Both the position numbers and the translations under genes were made by a program. DNA of 64,000 nucleotides. Origin: Hominiventricola aquisgranensis. GTDB lineage: Bacteria; Bacillota; Clostridia; Lachnospirales; Lachnospiraceae. Positions within the stretch are counted from its first letter, which is position 1, and the number at the start of each line of letters is the position of its first letter. The stretch spans positions 124,001 to 188,000 of the forward strand of contig NZ_JBBMFC010000001.1 of assembly GCF_040096225.1 (NCBI RefSeq), written 5' to 3'. Shown here in pieces: positions 42,993 through 52,248 of the stretch. The notes beneath the pieces were generated by a model that worked only from the letters and a program-made list of their open reading frames with translations, ran no database searches and was not told where the DNA came from.

Positions 42993-44018
42993 ATGATTAA
43001 AGAAGCAACAGCAGCATTGATCGATGGAAAAGACCTGACTTATGAGCAGGCAAATGCAGTAATCAATGAGATCATGAACGGAGAGACTTCACAGGTACAG
43101 ACAGCCGCATTTCTGACTGCTTTGTCCACCAAGGGTGAGACCATTGAGGAAATTACCGCCTGCGCAGCAGCTATGAGATCCCATGCACTTCCGGTACAAT
43201 ATGACGGAGATCTGCTGGAGATCGTAGGAACAGGTGGAGACGGAGCTGGCTCCTTTAATATTTCTACCACATCTTCGATAGTGATTGCTGCCGGAGGCGT
43301 TCCAGTGGCGAAACATGGCAATCGGGCAGCTTCTTCAAAGAGTGGTGCAGCGGACTGTCTGGAGGCATTGGGAGTAAATATTCAGCTTGCCCCGGAACAA
43401 TGTGTAAAACTTCTGAAAAAGATTGGTATCTGTTTCTTCTTTGCACAGAAATATCACACTTCTATGAAATATGTAGGACCAGTTAGAAAAGAGCTGGGTG
43501 TGAGAACGGTCTTCAATCTGTTGGGACCGCTGACCAATCCGGGACATGCCAATCTTCAGGTGTTGGGAGTATATGCTGAGCATCTGGTGGAGCCGATGGC
43601 AAAGGTGCTTTATCAGCTGGGGGTAAAACGGGGCATGGTAGTCTACGGACAGGACAAGCTGGATGAAATCTCCATGTGTGCACCTACAACGGTCTGTGAA
43701 TTTGGCAAAGGTGAGTACAAGACCTATGTGATCCGGCCGGAAGATTTTGGTATGAAGACTGCTCAGAAGGATGCACTCAAAGGCGGTACTCCAGAAGAAA
43801 ATGCAGCCATTACAAGAGCTATTCTGGCGGGTGAAAAAGGAGTCAGAAGAGATGCGGTCCTGTTAAATGCAGGAGCCGGTCTCTATGTGGGCGGCAAGGC
43901 AGACAGCCTGGCAGATGGTGTGAAGCTGGCAGCTACTCTGATCGATGAGGGCATGGCACAGCAGACGTTGAATGCTTTTATCCGCGAATCAAATAAGCAG
44001 GAATCGGTGGCATCTTAG
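42993..44018 (+). CDS. trpD: Anthranilate phosphoribosyltransferase
   Basis: 341-aa enzyme joining anthranilate to PRPP. The GTGGDGAGSFNISTTSS loop binds PRPP, KHGNRAASSKSGAAD binds anthranilate, and RTVFNLLGPLTNP is conserved. AGGAGG precedes the start, 50 bases after trpG. Confidence 0.96.
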   Translation: MIKEATAALIDGKDLTYEQANAVINEIMNGETSQVQTAAFLTALSTKGETIEEITACAAAMRSHALPVQYDGDLLEIVGTGGDGAGSFNISTTSSIVIAAGGVPVAKHGNRAASSKSGAADCLEALGVNIQLAPEQCVKLLKKIGICFFFAQKYHTSMKYVGPVRKELGVRTVFNLLGPLTNPGHANLQVLGVYAEHLVEPMAKVLYQLGVKRGMVVYGQDKLDEISMCAPTTVCEFGKGEYKTYVIRPEDFGMKTAQKDALKGGTPEENAAITRAILAGEKGVRRDAVLLNAGAGLYVGGKADSLADGVKLAATLIDEGMAQQTLNAFIRESNKQESVAS

Positions 44019-44051
44019 TGGCATAAAAACAGACAGGCGAAGGAGACAGAT

Positions 44052-44909
44052 ATGATATTAGATGAGTTGGCAGCTTATGCATCCTTCCGGGTGGCGGAGG
44101 CGAAGAAAAAGATAGCAGCGGACGAAATGGAACGAAAAGCCCGCAGCCTTCCTAAAGGAGATTTTCGATTTGAGCATGCTCTTTGTAACACAGGAGTATC
44201 CTTTATCTGCGAAGTAAAACGAGCATCACCTTCCAAAGGGTTGATTGCCGAGGATTTTCCTTATGTGGAGATTGCCAGGGAATATGAGCAGGCCGGTGCA
44301 GACTGTGTATCGGTACTGACAGAGCCAAAATGGTTCTTAGGTTCTGATGAGATCTTCAAAGAGATTCGGGCGGCCATTACCCTTCCTATGATCCGTAAGG
44401 ATTTCACGGTGGATGCTTATCAGATCTATGAGGCAAAATGCATGGGAGCAGATGCAGTACTTCTGATCTGTGCCTTGCTTCCAACCGAGACCATTCGGGA
44501 ATATCTGAAGATCTGTGATGATCTGGGATTGACTGCACTGGTAGAGACTCATGATGAAAATGAGATCCGGTCAGCACTGAAGGCAGGAGCCAGAGTGATA
44601 GGTGTTAATAACCGGAATTTGAAAAATTTTACTGTGGATTTTTCTAATGCAGCGAACCTTCGGGAGCAGATCCCCACGAATGTGATCTTTGTGGCAGAAT
44701 CTGGAGTGAAGGAGCCGCAGGATGTGGGTGTTCTGGCAGAGATCGGAGCCGATGCGGTGCTGATCGGTGAGGCGCTTATGCGTGCGGAAGACAAGACGGA
44801 ACGGCTGGCTGAATTTAAACAGGCAGCGGCACAAGGACGAGAGAAGGCTGCAGAGCAGGTGCAGACATCGGACGCACAGAGTCAGGCATCTGACGGAGGC
44901 AAGGCATGA
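44052..44909 (+). CDS. trpC: Indole-3-glycerol-phosphate synthase
   Basis: 285-aa TIM-barrel enzyme. FICEVKRASPSKG, VLTEPKWFLGS, IRKDFTVDAYQI, GVNNRNLKNFTVD and VAESGVKEPQDV cover the phosphate and catalytic sites. The C-terminus carries an extra Gln/Ala/Ser-rich tail (EQVQTSDAQSQASDGGKA) beyond the usual barrel. It overlaps trpF by 4 bases. Confidence 0.95.
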   Translation: MILDELAAYASFRVAEAKKKIAADEMERKARSLPKGDFRFEHALCNTGVSFICEVKRASPSKGLIAEDFPYVEIAREYEQAGADCVSVLTEPKWFLGSDEIFKEIRAAITLPMIRKDFTVDAYQIYEAKCMGADAVLLICALLPTETIREYLKICDDLGLTALVETHDENEIRSALKAGARVIGVNNRNLKNFTVDFSNAANLREQIPTNVIFVAESGVKEPQDVGVLAEIGADAVLIGEALMRAEDKTERLAEFKQAAAQGREKAAEQVQTSDAQSQASDGGKA

Positions 44910-45553
44910 GAAGCCAGAACGCTAATCAGATGGTAGATAGTGGGCAGACGAAAATCAAGATCTGCGGCCTGTATCGGGATGCAGATATCGACGCAGTCAA
45001 TCAATACCAGCCCGATTATGCAGGTTTTGTATTCTATCCACCCAGCCACCGATATGTGACATGGGAGCAGATGAAAGACTTTCGGGAAAAGTTGCGGTCA
45101 GAGATCCCGGCAGTGGGTGTATGTGTAAACTTGCCGGTGGAGGAGGTGGCAGCGCACCTGAAGGAAGGTTTTATCCAGATTGCTCAGCTTCATGGAACGG
45201 AAGATGAAGCATATATGGAGATGCTGCGGAGCCTGGTACCTGGATGCGAGATCTGGAAAGCATGTAAAATAAGATCTGCAGAAGATTTACAGAAGATCGA
45301 GAACAGCAGTGCAGACCGGATCTTATTGGATAATGGATATGGAACCGGTAATTGTTTTGACTGGCGGCTGTTGAAAGACTGGTCGACAAAGCATTCATTT
45401 CTGCTGGCAGGTGGGCTTCAGTCGGAAAATATCAAAGAAGCAATAAATAATTTTGCACCATGGGGTGTGGACATCAGCTCCGGTGTGGAGACAGACAAGA
45501 AAAAAGATCCTGACAAGATCAGAAAAATCATAGAACAAGTGAGGAGTAAGTAA
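44906..45553 (+). CDS. trpF: Phosphoribosylanthranilate isomerase
   Basis: 215-aa TIM-barrel isomerase. KICGLYRDADIDAVN holds the catalytic Cys; AGFVFYPPSHRYV, QLHGTED, ILLDNGYGTG, FLLAGGLQSENI and GVDISSGVE complete the site. The start codes about 16 residues before KIKICGL, so a later start is possible. Confidence 0.94.
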   Translation: MRSQNANQMVDSGQTKIKICGLYRDADIDAVNQYQPDYAGFVFYPPSHRYVTWEQMKDFREKLRSEIPAVGVCVNLPVEEVAAHLKEGFIQIAQLHGTEDEAYMEMLRSLVPGCEIWKACKIRSAEDLQKIENSSADRILLDNGYGTGNCFDWRLLKDWSTKHSFLLAGGLQSENIKEAINNFAPWGVDISSGVETDKKKDPDKIRKIIEQVRSK

Positions 45554-45554
45554 G

Positions 45555-46751
45555 ATGGCAGAGAACAGATCCAAAGGCCGGTTCGGCGTACATGGCGGAC
45601 AGTATATTCCAGAAACGCTGATGAATGCAGTGATCGAACTGGAAGAGGCATATAATCATTACAAAAATGATCCAGAATTTAATGCGGAACTGCAGGATTT
45701 ATTTAACAATTATGCAGGTCGTCCGTCCAGACTGTATTTTGCAAAGAAAATGACAGATGATCTGGGTGGAGCAAAGATTTATCTGAAACGTGAAGATTTG
45801 AACCATACCGGTGCTCATAAGATCAACAATGTGCTTGGACAGGTGCTGCTGGCAAAGAAAATGGGTAAGACCCGTGTGATCGCAGAGACCGGAGCAGGCC
45901 AGCATGGTGTGGCAACGGCCACAGCTGCAGCTTTGATGGGAATGGAATGCGAAGTATTTATGGGAAAAGAAGATACTGAGCGCCAGGCACTGAATGTGTA
46001 TAAAATGCGTCTGCTGGGAGCTACAGTCCATCCGGTTTCTTCCGGTACCGGCACCTTGAAGGATGCTGTATCTGAGACCATGAGAGAATGGACAAATCGA
46101 ATCGCAGACACCCATTATGTGCTGGGATCAGTCATGGGACCACATCCATTTCCAACCATTGTCCGTGATTTTCAGGCAGTGATCTCCAAGGAGATTAAGG
46201 AGCAGTGTATGGCAGCAGAAGGAAAACTGCCAGATGCTGTGCTGGCATGTGTGGGCGGCGGATCCAATGCCATTGGCGCGTTTTATCATTTTATTGAGGA
46301 CAAGAGTGTCCGTCTTATTGGCTGTGAGGCTGCGGGAAGAGGTGTTGATACTTTCGAGACGGCTGCAACCATCGCAACCGGAAAGCTTGGTATTTTTCAT
46401 GGGATGAAATCTTATTTCTGTCAGGATCAGTATGGACAGATCGCACCGGTCTATTCCATTTCTGCCGGACTTGATTATCCGGGCATCGGACCGGAACATG
46501 CATGGCTTCATGACACTGGCCGGGCTGAATATGTAGCCGTTACTGATGATGAAGCGGTAGATGCATTTGAATATTTAAGCAAGACCGAGGGCATTATTCC
46601 GGCTATCGAAAGTGCCCATGCGGTAGCTTATGCGAAAAAACTGGCTCCGACCATGAGCAAAGATCAGGTCATGGTCATCAATATTTCCGGAAGAGGCGAT
46701 AAAGACTGTGCAGCCATCGCCCGCTACAGAGGGGAGGATATCCATGAGTAG
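45555..46751 (+). CDS. trpB: Tryptophan synthase beta chain
   Basis: 398-aa PLP enzyme joining indole and serine. KREDLNHTGAHKINN holds the PLP Lys, ETGAGQHGVATA the catalytic loop, and CVGGGSNAIG binds PLP phosphate. It starts one base after trpF. The trpA start lies 8 bases inside its end. Confidence 0.97.
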   Translation: MAENRSKGRFGVHGGQYIPETLMNAVIELEEAYNHYKNDPEFNAELQDLFNNYAGRPSRLYFAKKMTDDLGGAKIYLKREDLNHTGAHKINNVLGQVLLAKKMGKTRVIAETGAGQHGVATATAAALMGMECEVFMGKEDTERQALNVYKMRLLGATVHPVSSGTGTLKDAVSETMREWTNRIADTHYVLGSVMGPHPFPTIVRDFQAVISKEIKEQCMAAEGKLPDAVLACVGGGSNAIGAFYHFIEDKSVRLIGCEAAGRGVDTFETAATIATGKLGIFHGMKSYFCQDQYGQIAPVYSISAGLDYPGIGPEHAWLHDTGRAEYVAVTDDEAVDAFEYLSKTEGIIPAIESAHAVAYAKKLAPTMSKDQVMVINISGRGDKDCAAIARYRGEDIHE

Positions 46752-47517
46752 AATCAAAGAAGCCTTTGCTGGTGGCAAGGCATTTATTCCATTTATTACC
46801 TGCGGGGATCCAGATCTGGATACCACAAAAGAGATCGTCAGAGCTATGGAGAAAAATGGTGCAGATCTTATTGAACTTGGCATTCCATTTTCAGACCCGA
46901 CCGCAGAAGGCCCGGTGATCCAGGCCGCAAACTTGCGTGCCCTGACCGGCGGTGTGACGACCGACAAGATTTTTGACATGGTGGAAGATCTGCGCAAAGA
47001 CGTGAAAGTGCCCATGGTGTTCATGACCTATGCCAATGTGGTATTTTCCTACGGCATTGAACGATTTGCGAAGAAAGCCGCAGCCGTAGGCATGGATGGC
47101 GTGATCCTGCCGGATGTTCCATTCGAGGAAAAAGAAGAATTTGCCGCTGTATTCCGTAAAGAAGGGATGGCTCTCATTTCATTGATCGCACCGACCTCCC
47201 ATGACCGCATCAGTATGATCGCCAAAGAGGCAGAAGGATTTGTATATTGCGTATCTTCCCTGGGTGTGACTGGTATGAGAAGCCAGATCACTACCGATGT
47301 AGGAGCTATGGTAGAGCTGGTGAAAAAATCCTCTGACATTCCGGCAGCCATCGGATTCGGTATCTCCGGACCGGAGCAGGCGAAGAAAATGGCTACTGTC
47401 TCAGATGGTGTCATCGTAGGATCCGCCATCGTGAAACTGGTGGAGAAATATGGCAAAGATGCAGTGCCTTATGTGGCTGAATTCGTGAAGCGTGTGAAAG
47501 ACGCGATCCGGGAGTGA
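46744..47517 (+). CDS. trpA: Tryptophan synthase alpha chain
   Basis: 257-aa TIM barrel that releases indole. Catalytic Glu lies in LIELGIPFSDPTAEGPVIQ, Asp in GVILPDVPFEEK, and the phosphate loop in YCVSSLGVTGMR, GFGISGPEQ and VIVGSAIV. GAGGGGA within trpB serves the ATG. Last gene of the operon. A structured 3' UTR and terminator follow. Confidence 0.97.
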   Translation: MSRIKEAFAGGKAFIPFITCGDPDLDTTKEIVRAMEKNGADLIELGIPFSDPTAEGPVIQAANLRALTGGVTTDKIFDMVEDLRKDVKVPMVFMTYANVVFSYGIERFAKKAAAVGMDGVILPDVPFEEKEEFAAVFRKEGMALISLIAPTSHDRISMIAKEAEGFVYCVSSLGVTGMRSQITTDVGAMVELVKKSSDIPAAIGFGISGPEQAKKMATVSDGVIVGSAIVKLVEKYGKDAVPYVAEFVKRVKDAIRE

Positions 47518-47530
47518 GTTGGGCTTGAGG

Positions 47531-47714
47531 TTGGCGGCACAGCCGTCGTGCCTGTCGCAGGCAGCATGTTCAGAGGGACCGCTCTCGCTAATTCCTCGCC
47601 CAGCGGTACTAAGCTTCGATCTTCGCCAGTGGGCTTGATCGAAAGCAAGTACCGGGGCTGCGGACGTCCCCAGAACAAGCAGACCTGCGGTAAGTACGAT
47701 GACTGTGCCGCCAA
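47531..47714 (+). ncRNA. Unassigned multi-helix RNA-like element in the trp 3' UTR
   Basis: A 19-bp outer stem (47531-47549 with 47696-47714, two mismatches) encloses GCCTG-TCG-CAGGC (47550-47562), ACCGCT/AGCGGT (47578-47583, 47602-47607) and a long arm GGTACT..GCTTCGATC / GATCGAAAGC..AGTACC (47605-47653). A GGGG/CCCC hairpin follows. GGTACT and AGCGGT overlap, so these two stems may compete. The size, GC-richness and nested helices suggest a folded RNA or a mobile repeat. I do not recognise a named family. Confidence 0.55.
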
Positions 47715-47724
47715 CTTATGCGTG

Positions 47725-47761
47725 AAAAGGATGCTGTCCTGATGGGTTGGCATCCCTTTTT
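47725..47761 (+). terminator. Terminator of the trp operon
   Basis: AAAAGGATGC and GCATCC-CTTTTT form a stem with one bulged C and a T run. Confidence 0.72.
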
Positions 47762-47789
47762 GAGAGCATAGCTTTGTACGAAAATCCAC

Positions 47790-47818
47790 TTGAGAAAACA
47801 AAAACGATATGTGATAAT
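47790..47818 (+). promoter_or_regulatory. Promoter of the Lon-like ATPase gene
   Basis: TTGAGA (47790-47795), 17 bases, GATAAT (47813-47818), with GAGGGGAG before the ATG. Confidence 0.6.
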
Positions 47819-47853
47819 AGAAGCCGAAATACATACGAGGGGAGAAGCATCAG

Positions 47854-49338
47854 ATGCCAGTATTTGATTTTAATGATGTAAAAGATGCGAGAAATCACGC
47901 AGAGTGTACATATACCACATTTAATTCCAGGGAGAGTATGCCTACACCGGAGAAGCCAATTCTGCTTCTGGATAATCAGAAGTGCCAGTGGAAGCACCAT
48001 TCCTGCGGTGTGTTCACCAATCCTGTGAAGCGCAGTTCTTTCGAGTTTGAGGAAGACGGTGGAAAGGTGAGTGCAGATATTTTAAAGATTGATTCTCGAT
48101 TTGTAAGTCTTCTTCGTTGGCTGGGCGAGAATCATATTAATGTGTGTCTGTCCGGTAAAAATAGTGAAGCTGGATATGCAGTTTACAAGATCCGTGAGAT
48201 TGCATTTGGCGGAGGAACGAAACTGTCTGCGGAAGATGGCTTTTTACAGTTTATGATCGAGAGATTGCTGGCAAGTGATCCGCCAGTGGAGATTGACGAG
48301 GATGAGGACAGAGAAGAGACCGGTGACGATATGCGTCTGACCAGTATTCAGAGCATCACAGATTTCATGACTTGTGCTGGCAATACCATGCCGGAAAATA
48401 TCCGTCTGTGGGCCAGAAGAAACCTGGCGGTTGCCCGTTCTCATGAAGTTTCCCCGGAGGAGCGCCGCCATGCACAGCGGGCGCTGTCTCTTATGATGAA
48501 TGTACAGTGGAAGAGCGAGTATTTTGAAGCAATTGATCCGGTAGAAGCAAGGCGGATCCTGGACGAAGAACTTTATGGCATGGAGAGGGTTAAGCAGCGG
48601 ATCATCGAGACCATTATCCAGATCAACCGTACCCATACCCTTCCTGCTTATGGACTTTTACTCGTGGGTCCGGCAGGAACCGGTAAATCTCAGATTGCCT
48701 ATGCGGTGGCAAGAATCCTGAAATTGCCGTGGACCACGCTGGACATGAGCTCCATCAATGATCCGGAACAGTTGACCGGAAGTTCAAGAATCTACTCCAA
48801 TGCAAAACCGGGCATTATTATGGAAGCATTTTCCGTATCTGGCCAGTCCAACCTGGTGTTTATCATCAATGAGCTTGATAAAGCAGCGGCAGGAAAAGGA
48901 AATGGTAACCCGGCAGATGTACTGCTGACTCTGCTTGATAACCTTGGATTTACGGACAACTATATGGAATGCATGGTGCCGACAGTGGGTGTATATCCTA
49001 TTGCGACTGCCAATGACAAATCCCAGATCAGCGCACCGATCCTGTCTCGTTTTGCAGTGATCGAGATTCCGGATTATACCAAAGAAGAGAAGAAAGTGAT
49101 CTTCTCCAGATTTGCGTTGAAAAAAGTGTTGAAGAGAATGGCACTGAGGGAAGAAGAGTGTGTGATCACCGATGAAGCACTGGATACGATCGTGGATATT
49201 TTTGAAGGAACTTCCGGCATCCGCGATCTGGAACAGGCAGCTGAGCATATTGCAGCCAATGCACTGTACCAGATCGAGGTCAACCATGTGAAGTCTGTAA
49301 CATTTAACTCTCAGATGGTGTGTGAGTTATTGAAGTAA
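47854..49338 (+). CDS. Lon-like AAA+ ATPase without protease domain
   Basis: The 494-aa protein has an unrecognised N-terminal region (about 1-230) and an AAA+ module like that of Lon: YGLLLVGPAGTGKSQIAYAV (Walker A at about 272-280), VFIINELDK as the Walker B region, and VYPIATANDKSQISAPILSRF as sensor/arginine finger. A small C-terminal lid (VDIFEGTSGIRDLEQAAEHIA) ends it. The Ser-Lys protease domain of Lon is absent. It may unfold or remodel a partner. Its 3' end overlaps the convergent brnQ by 28 bases. Confidence 0.82.
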   Translation: MPVFDFNDVKDARNHAECTYTTFNSRESMPTPEKPILLLDNQKCQWKHHSCGVFTNPVKRSSFEFEEDGGKVSADILKIDSRFVSLLRWLGENHINVCLSGKNSEAGYAVYKIREIAFGGGTKLSAEDGFLQFMIERLLASDPPVEIDEDEDREETGDDMRLTSIQSITDFMTCAGNTMPENIRLWARRNLAVARSHEVSPEERRHAQRALSLMMNVQWKSEYFEAIDPVEARRILDEELYGMERVKQRIIETIIQINRTHTLPAYGLLLVGPAGTGKSQIAYAVARILKLPWTTLDMSSINDPEQLTGSSRIYSNAKPGIIMEAFSVSGQSNLVFIINELDKAAAGKGNGNPADVLLTLLDNLGFTDNYMECMVPTVGVYPIATANDKSQISAPILSRFAVIEIPDYTKEEKKVIFSRFALKKVLKRMALREEECVITDEALDTIVDIFEGTSGIRDLEQAAEHIAANALYQIEVNHVKSVTFNSQMVCELLK

Positions 49339-50612
49339 GATGCAATCCAGCCAACCAGAATCCCGGCAATCGTTGGCACAAACCATGCAAATCCGCCGGT
49401 ATAGCCTGGCATTTGATGCAGCAATGGAAGCAGTAAGGGAACAAGGATTCCCTGCTGCTCCAGCATGAGCGTGATACTGCTTGCGCAGCAAAGGAATGCG
49501 GACCAAGGATAGATCTTCGGATATCTTTTGATCCACCTATTTATGCAGGTTAAGAAGATCAGCAGCAATGCCGGTGGATAGATGGCATTTAACACCGGAA
49601 CGGATATTTTCAGGATGGTGTTTAACCCTACATTGGAGATCAGCATGGATAATCCCGCAAATAAAAAGACCCAGTGTGGAAAACTGATCTGTGGAAACAG
49701 TTCATTAAAATATTTTCCGCAGCAGCTTAAGAGACTTACACAGGTGTTGAAGCATGCAATAAGAAATACCAGTGCAAGCACAAGGGTTCCGGTATTTCCA
49801 AAGAGAGCATGAACTGTCAGGAGAAGCACATCTGTTCCATTTTCCATGCCGGTAAATGCGCCGCCAGCCAGCATTCCCACATAATTTAACATGGCATAGA
49901 CCAGGATCAGACATCCGCCTGCGATCCAGCCAGCCGAAATCGTTTCTTTTATCACCGCTTTTTCTTCGGTGATTCCCTGTTCCCGAATATTTAACGCAAT
50001 AACCGTTCCAAAAGTAAGTGCTGCCAGTGCGTCCATGGTCTGATATCCATATTGGAATCCATAGATCACAGGGGCAGAAGCATACATGCCAACGGGTGCG
50101 GCAGCAGATCCAGTCGGATGGATCAGAGAAACCACGAAGATGATTACGATCAGAGTCAGCAGGATCGGCGTCAGTCGTTTGCCTAAATATTCTGTCAGTC
50201 GTTCCGGATGCAGGGCGATACGTGCAGCTACTGTAAAAAATATAATAGAGTAGATGAACTGCACAAGACCAACAGACATCCCTTCTGGCAGAAATGGCTG
50301 TACTGCCATGGAAAAGGAAGTGCCGGAGGTCCTTGGAATGGCGAGGCAAGGACCAATGGCCAGATAAAGGGCGGAGATGAAGACCACAGAGAACATGGGA
50401 TGTACCCGATCCGCCATGCGGTCGGCGCCGCCGCTAAGAGTTACTGCAACTACTCCAAGAATTGGAAAACAGACAGCACTGAAGGAAAGCCCCACAAAGG
50501 CCAGCCATCCGGAGGTTCCGGCTTCCGCACCCAGGAAGGGTGGGAAGATCAGATTGCCGGCTCCGAAAAACATGGAAAATAAAGTAATACCGATCAATAT
50601 TTTATTCTTCAT
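49311..50612 (-). CDS. brnQ: Branched-chain amino acid transport system II carrier (BrnQ)
   Basis: 433-aa LIVCS-family sodium/proton-coupled carrier for Leu, Ile and Val with about 12 helices. The start LFSMFFGAGNLIFPPFLGAEAG is characteristic, followed by AIPRTSGTSFSMAVQPF and YGFQYGYQTMDALAALTFG. It is convergent with the Lon-like ATPase, overlapping it at the 3' ends. Another amino-acid-type transporter follows upstream on the same strand. Confidence 0.94.
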   Translation of the reverse strand: MKNKILIGITLFSMFFGAGNLIFPPFLGAEAGTSGWLAFVGLSFSAVCFPILGVVAVTLSGGADRMADRVHPMFSVVFISALYLAIGPCLAIPRTSGTSFSMAVQPFLPEGMSVGLVQFIYSIIFFTVAARIALHPERLTEYLGKRLTPILLTLIVIIFVVSLIHPTGSAAAPVGMYASAPVIYGFQYGYQTMDALAALTFGTVIALNIREQGITEEKAVIKETISAGWIAGGCLILVYAMLNYVGMLAGGAFTGMENGTDVLLLTVHALFGNTGTLVLALVFLIACFNTCVSLLSCCGKYFNELFPQISFPHWVFLFAGLSMLISNVGLNTILKISVPVLNAIYPPALLLIFLTCINRWIKRYPKIYPWSAFLCCASSITLMLEQQGILVPLLLPLLHQMPGYTGGFAWFVPTIAGILVGWIASYFNNSHTI

Positions 50613-50648
50613 AAAAATCCCCCGATTCTGATTGTATTAAAAACTCTA

Positions 50649-52049
50649 TTAGAAGTTCAGTTTCATGAAACCTGTAGATACCAGGAACAGTACCAGCATA
50701 ATAACAGGGACGATATAACGGATCATGAAGGAGTAAAGACCCGCCCGCGGGAAGGATTCACCATTTTTAACCACTTCGTCGGTGATCCATTTCGGTCCGA
50801 CGATCCAACCGATCAGAATACTGGTCAGCAGGGAGATAAATGGCATCAGGAAGCTGTTGCTGATGTAATCCATCAGATCCAGAAGCTGTGCGGATGTGCC
50901 GTTTGGCAGTGTCAGGTCAAAGTACAGCACGTTGTAGCCCAGACAGATCAATATTGCAGTAACCAGAGAATAGATGCCTACCATGATACACATCTGCTGT
51001 CTGGTCTTATGGAAGATCTCCATGCAGTTTGCCACCAGTGTTTCCATGACGGAGACGCAGGAAGTGAGCGCTGCGAAAGCAAGCATCAAAAAGAATGCGA
51101 TGCCGATGATCCGTCCCAATCCGCCCATAGCTTCAAATACTTTTGGAAGGGAGATAAAGGTAAGGCTGGGACCGGAAGCCATTCCCTCTGTTCCGAGGAA
51201 TACAAATACCGCCGGGATGATCATCATACCGGACAGGAAGGCAACACCTGTGTCAAACAGTTCGATCTGATTGGTGGCCTGAGACAGATTTACATCATCC
51301 TTTACATAGGAACCATAGGTAATCATGATACCCATGGATACGCTTAAGGAGAAAAACAGCTGGCTCATGGCATCCAGAAGTACATTCAAGAAACGTCCAA
51401 AGGTCAGCCCGTGAAAATCCGGCAGCAGATAGATCGCAAGTCCCTGCAGTCCGGTACGGACGGTTCCGTCACTGTCCGTATGGGAAAGAGTCAGGGAGAA
51501 AATAGAGATGCCAATGATCAACAGCAAAAGTCCCGGCATAATGATACGGGAAAATCTCTCGATTCCTTTTTCCACTCCGCAGTATACCACCCATGCCGTA
51601 AATGCAAGGAAAATCAGCATAAATACAATGGGAGCCACCGGAGCTGTAATAAAGGAAGTAAAGTAGCCATCCTGTGCTGCTTCATTTCCACTGGAAACCA
51701 CATAGGCAGACAGATATTTTAAGATCCAGCCGCCGATGACAGAGTAGTAAGTCATGATCAGCGTCGGCACCAGAAAGGTAAGGTATCCAAGAAATTTCCA
51801 TTTCTTACGAAGTGTGCCATACGCATTCAGTGCATTTAACTTGGTTTTTCGTCCGATTGCCACATCGGTGGTCAGCAGGACAAATCCAAAGGTCAGCACC
51901 AGTACCAGATAGACCAGCAGGAACAGTCCGCCTCCGTCTTTGGCGCAGAGATACGGAAATCTCCATATATTTCCCACACCAACGGCACTTCCGGCGGCTG
52001 CAAGAACAAAGCCAATGGAACCGCTGAATCCATGTTCTTTCTTTTTCAT
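50649..52049 (-). CDS. Sodium-dependent transporter, NSS/SNF family
   Basis: 466-aa transporter with 12 predicted helices. The GFVLAAAGSAVGVGNIWRFPYL segment in helix 1 forms the sodium and substrate site of LeuT-type proteins. Most bacterial members carry amino acids; the exact substrate is unknown. It is divergent from an XRE regulator with a shared 200-bp control region, so local regulation is likely. Confidence 0.93.
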   Translation of the reverse strand: MKKKEHGFSGSIGFVLAAAGSAVGVGNIWRFPYLCAKDGGGLFLLVYLVLVLTFGFVLLTTDVAIGRKTKLNALNAYGTLRKKWKFLGYLTFLVPTLIMTYYSVIGGWILKYLSAYVVSSGNEAAQDGYFTSFITAPVAPIVFMLIFLAFTAWVVYCGVEKGIERFSRIIMPGLLLLIIGISIFSLTLSHTDSDGTVRTGLQGLAIYLLPDFHGLTFGRFLNVLLDAMSQLFFSLSVSMGIMITYGSYVKDDVNLSQATNQIELFDTGVAFLSGMMIIPAVFVFLGTEGMASGPSLTFISLPKVFEAMGGLGRIIGIAFFLMLAFAALTSCVSVMETLVANCMEIFHKTRQQMCIMVGIYSLVTAILICLGYNVLYFDLTLPNGTSAQLLDLMDYISNSFLMPFISLLTSILIGWIVGPKWITDEVVKNGESFPRAGLYSFMIRYIVPVIMLVLFLVSTGFMKLNF

Positions 52050-52169
52050 AACAAAATCCCCTTTTAATAATGAAATAATTTTAATTTCTATTGTATCAGA
52101 TTGAAAAAAATTCGCTTTTTGAAAATGTTCTCTAAAAGAAACTTTTTGAGTAAAAATGTTCGTATAAGA

Positions 52170-52198
52170 TTACATTTTATGCAAAAATTTGCTATAAT
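52170..52198 (+). promoter_or_regulatory. Promoter of the XRE regulator
   Basis: TTACAT (52170-52175), 17 bases, TATAAT (52193-52198), in an AT-rich stretch with short repeats (TTTTTGA, TGTTC) that may hold operators. Confidence 0.68.
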
Positions 52199-52248
52199 CT
52201 ATCTAAATGAAATAAAAATAGCAAAAATAGATATTTTGAGGAAACAAA

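Noticed and set aside
47469..47834. ORFs on both strands within the trp 3' UTR element
   Set aside because: They overlap a dense set of inverted repeats; the coding look comes from the GC-rich structure.
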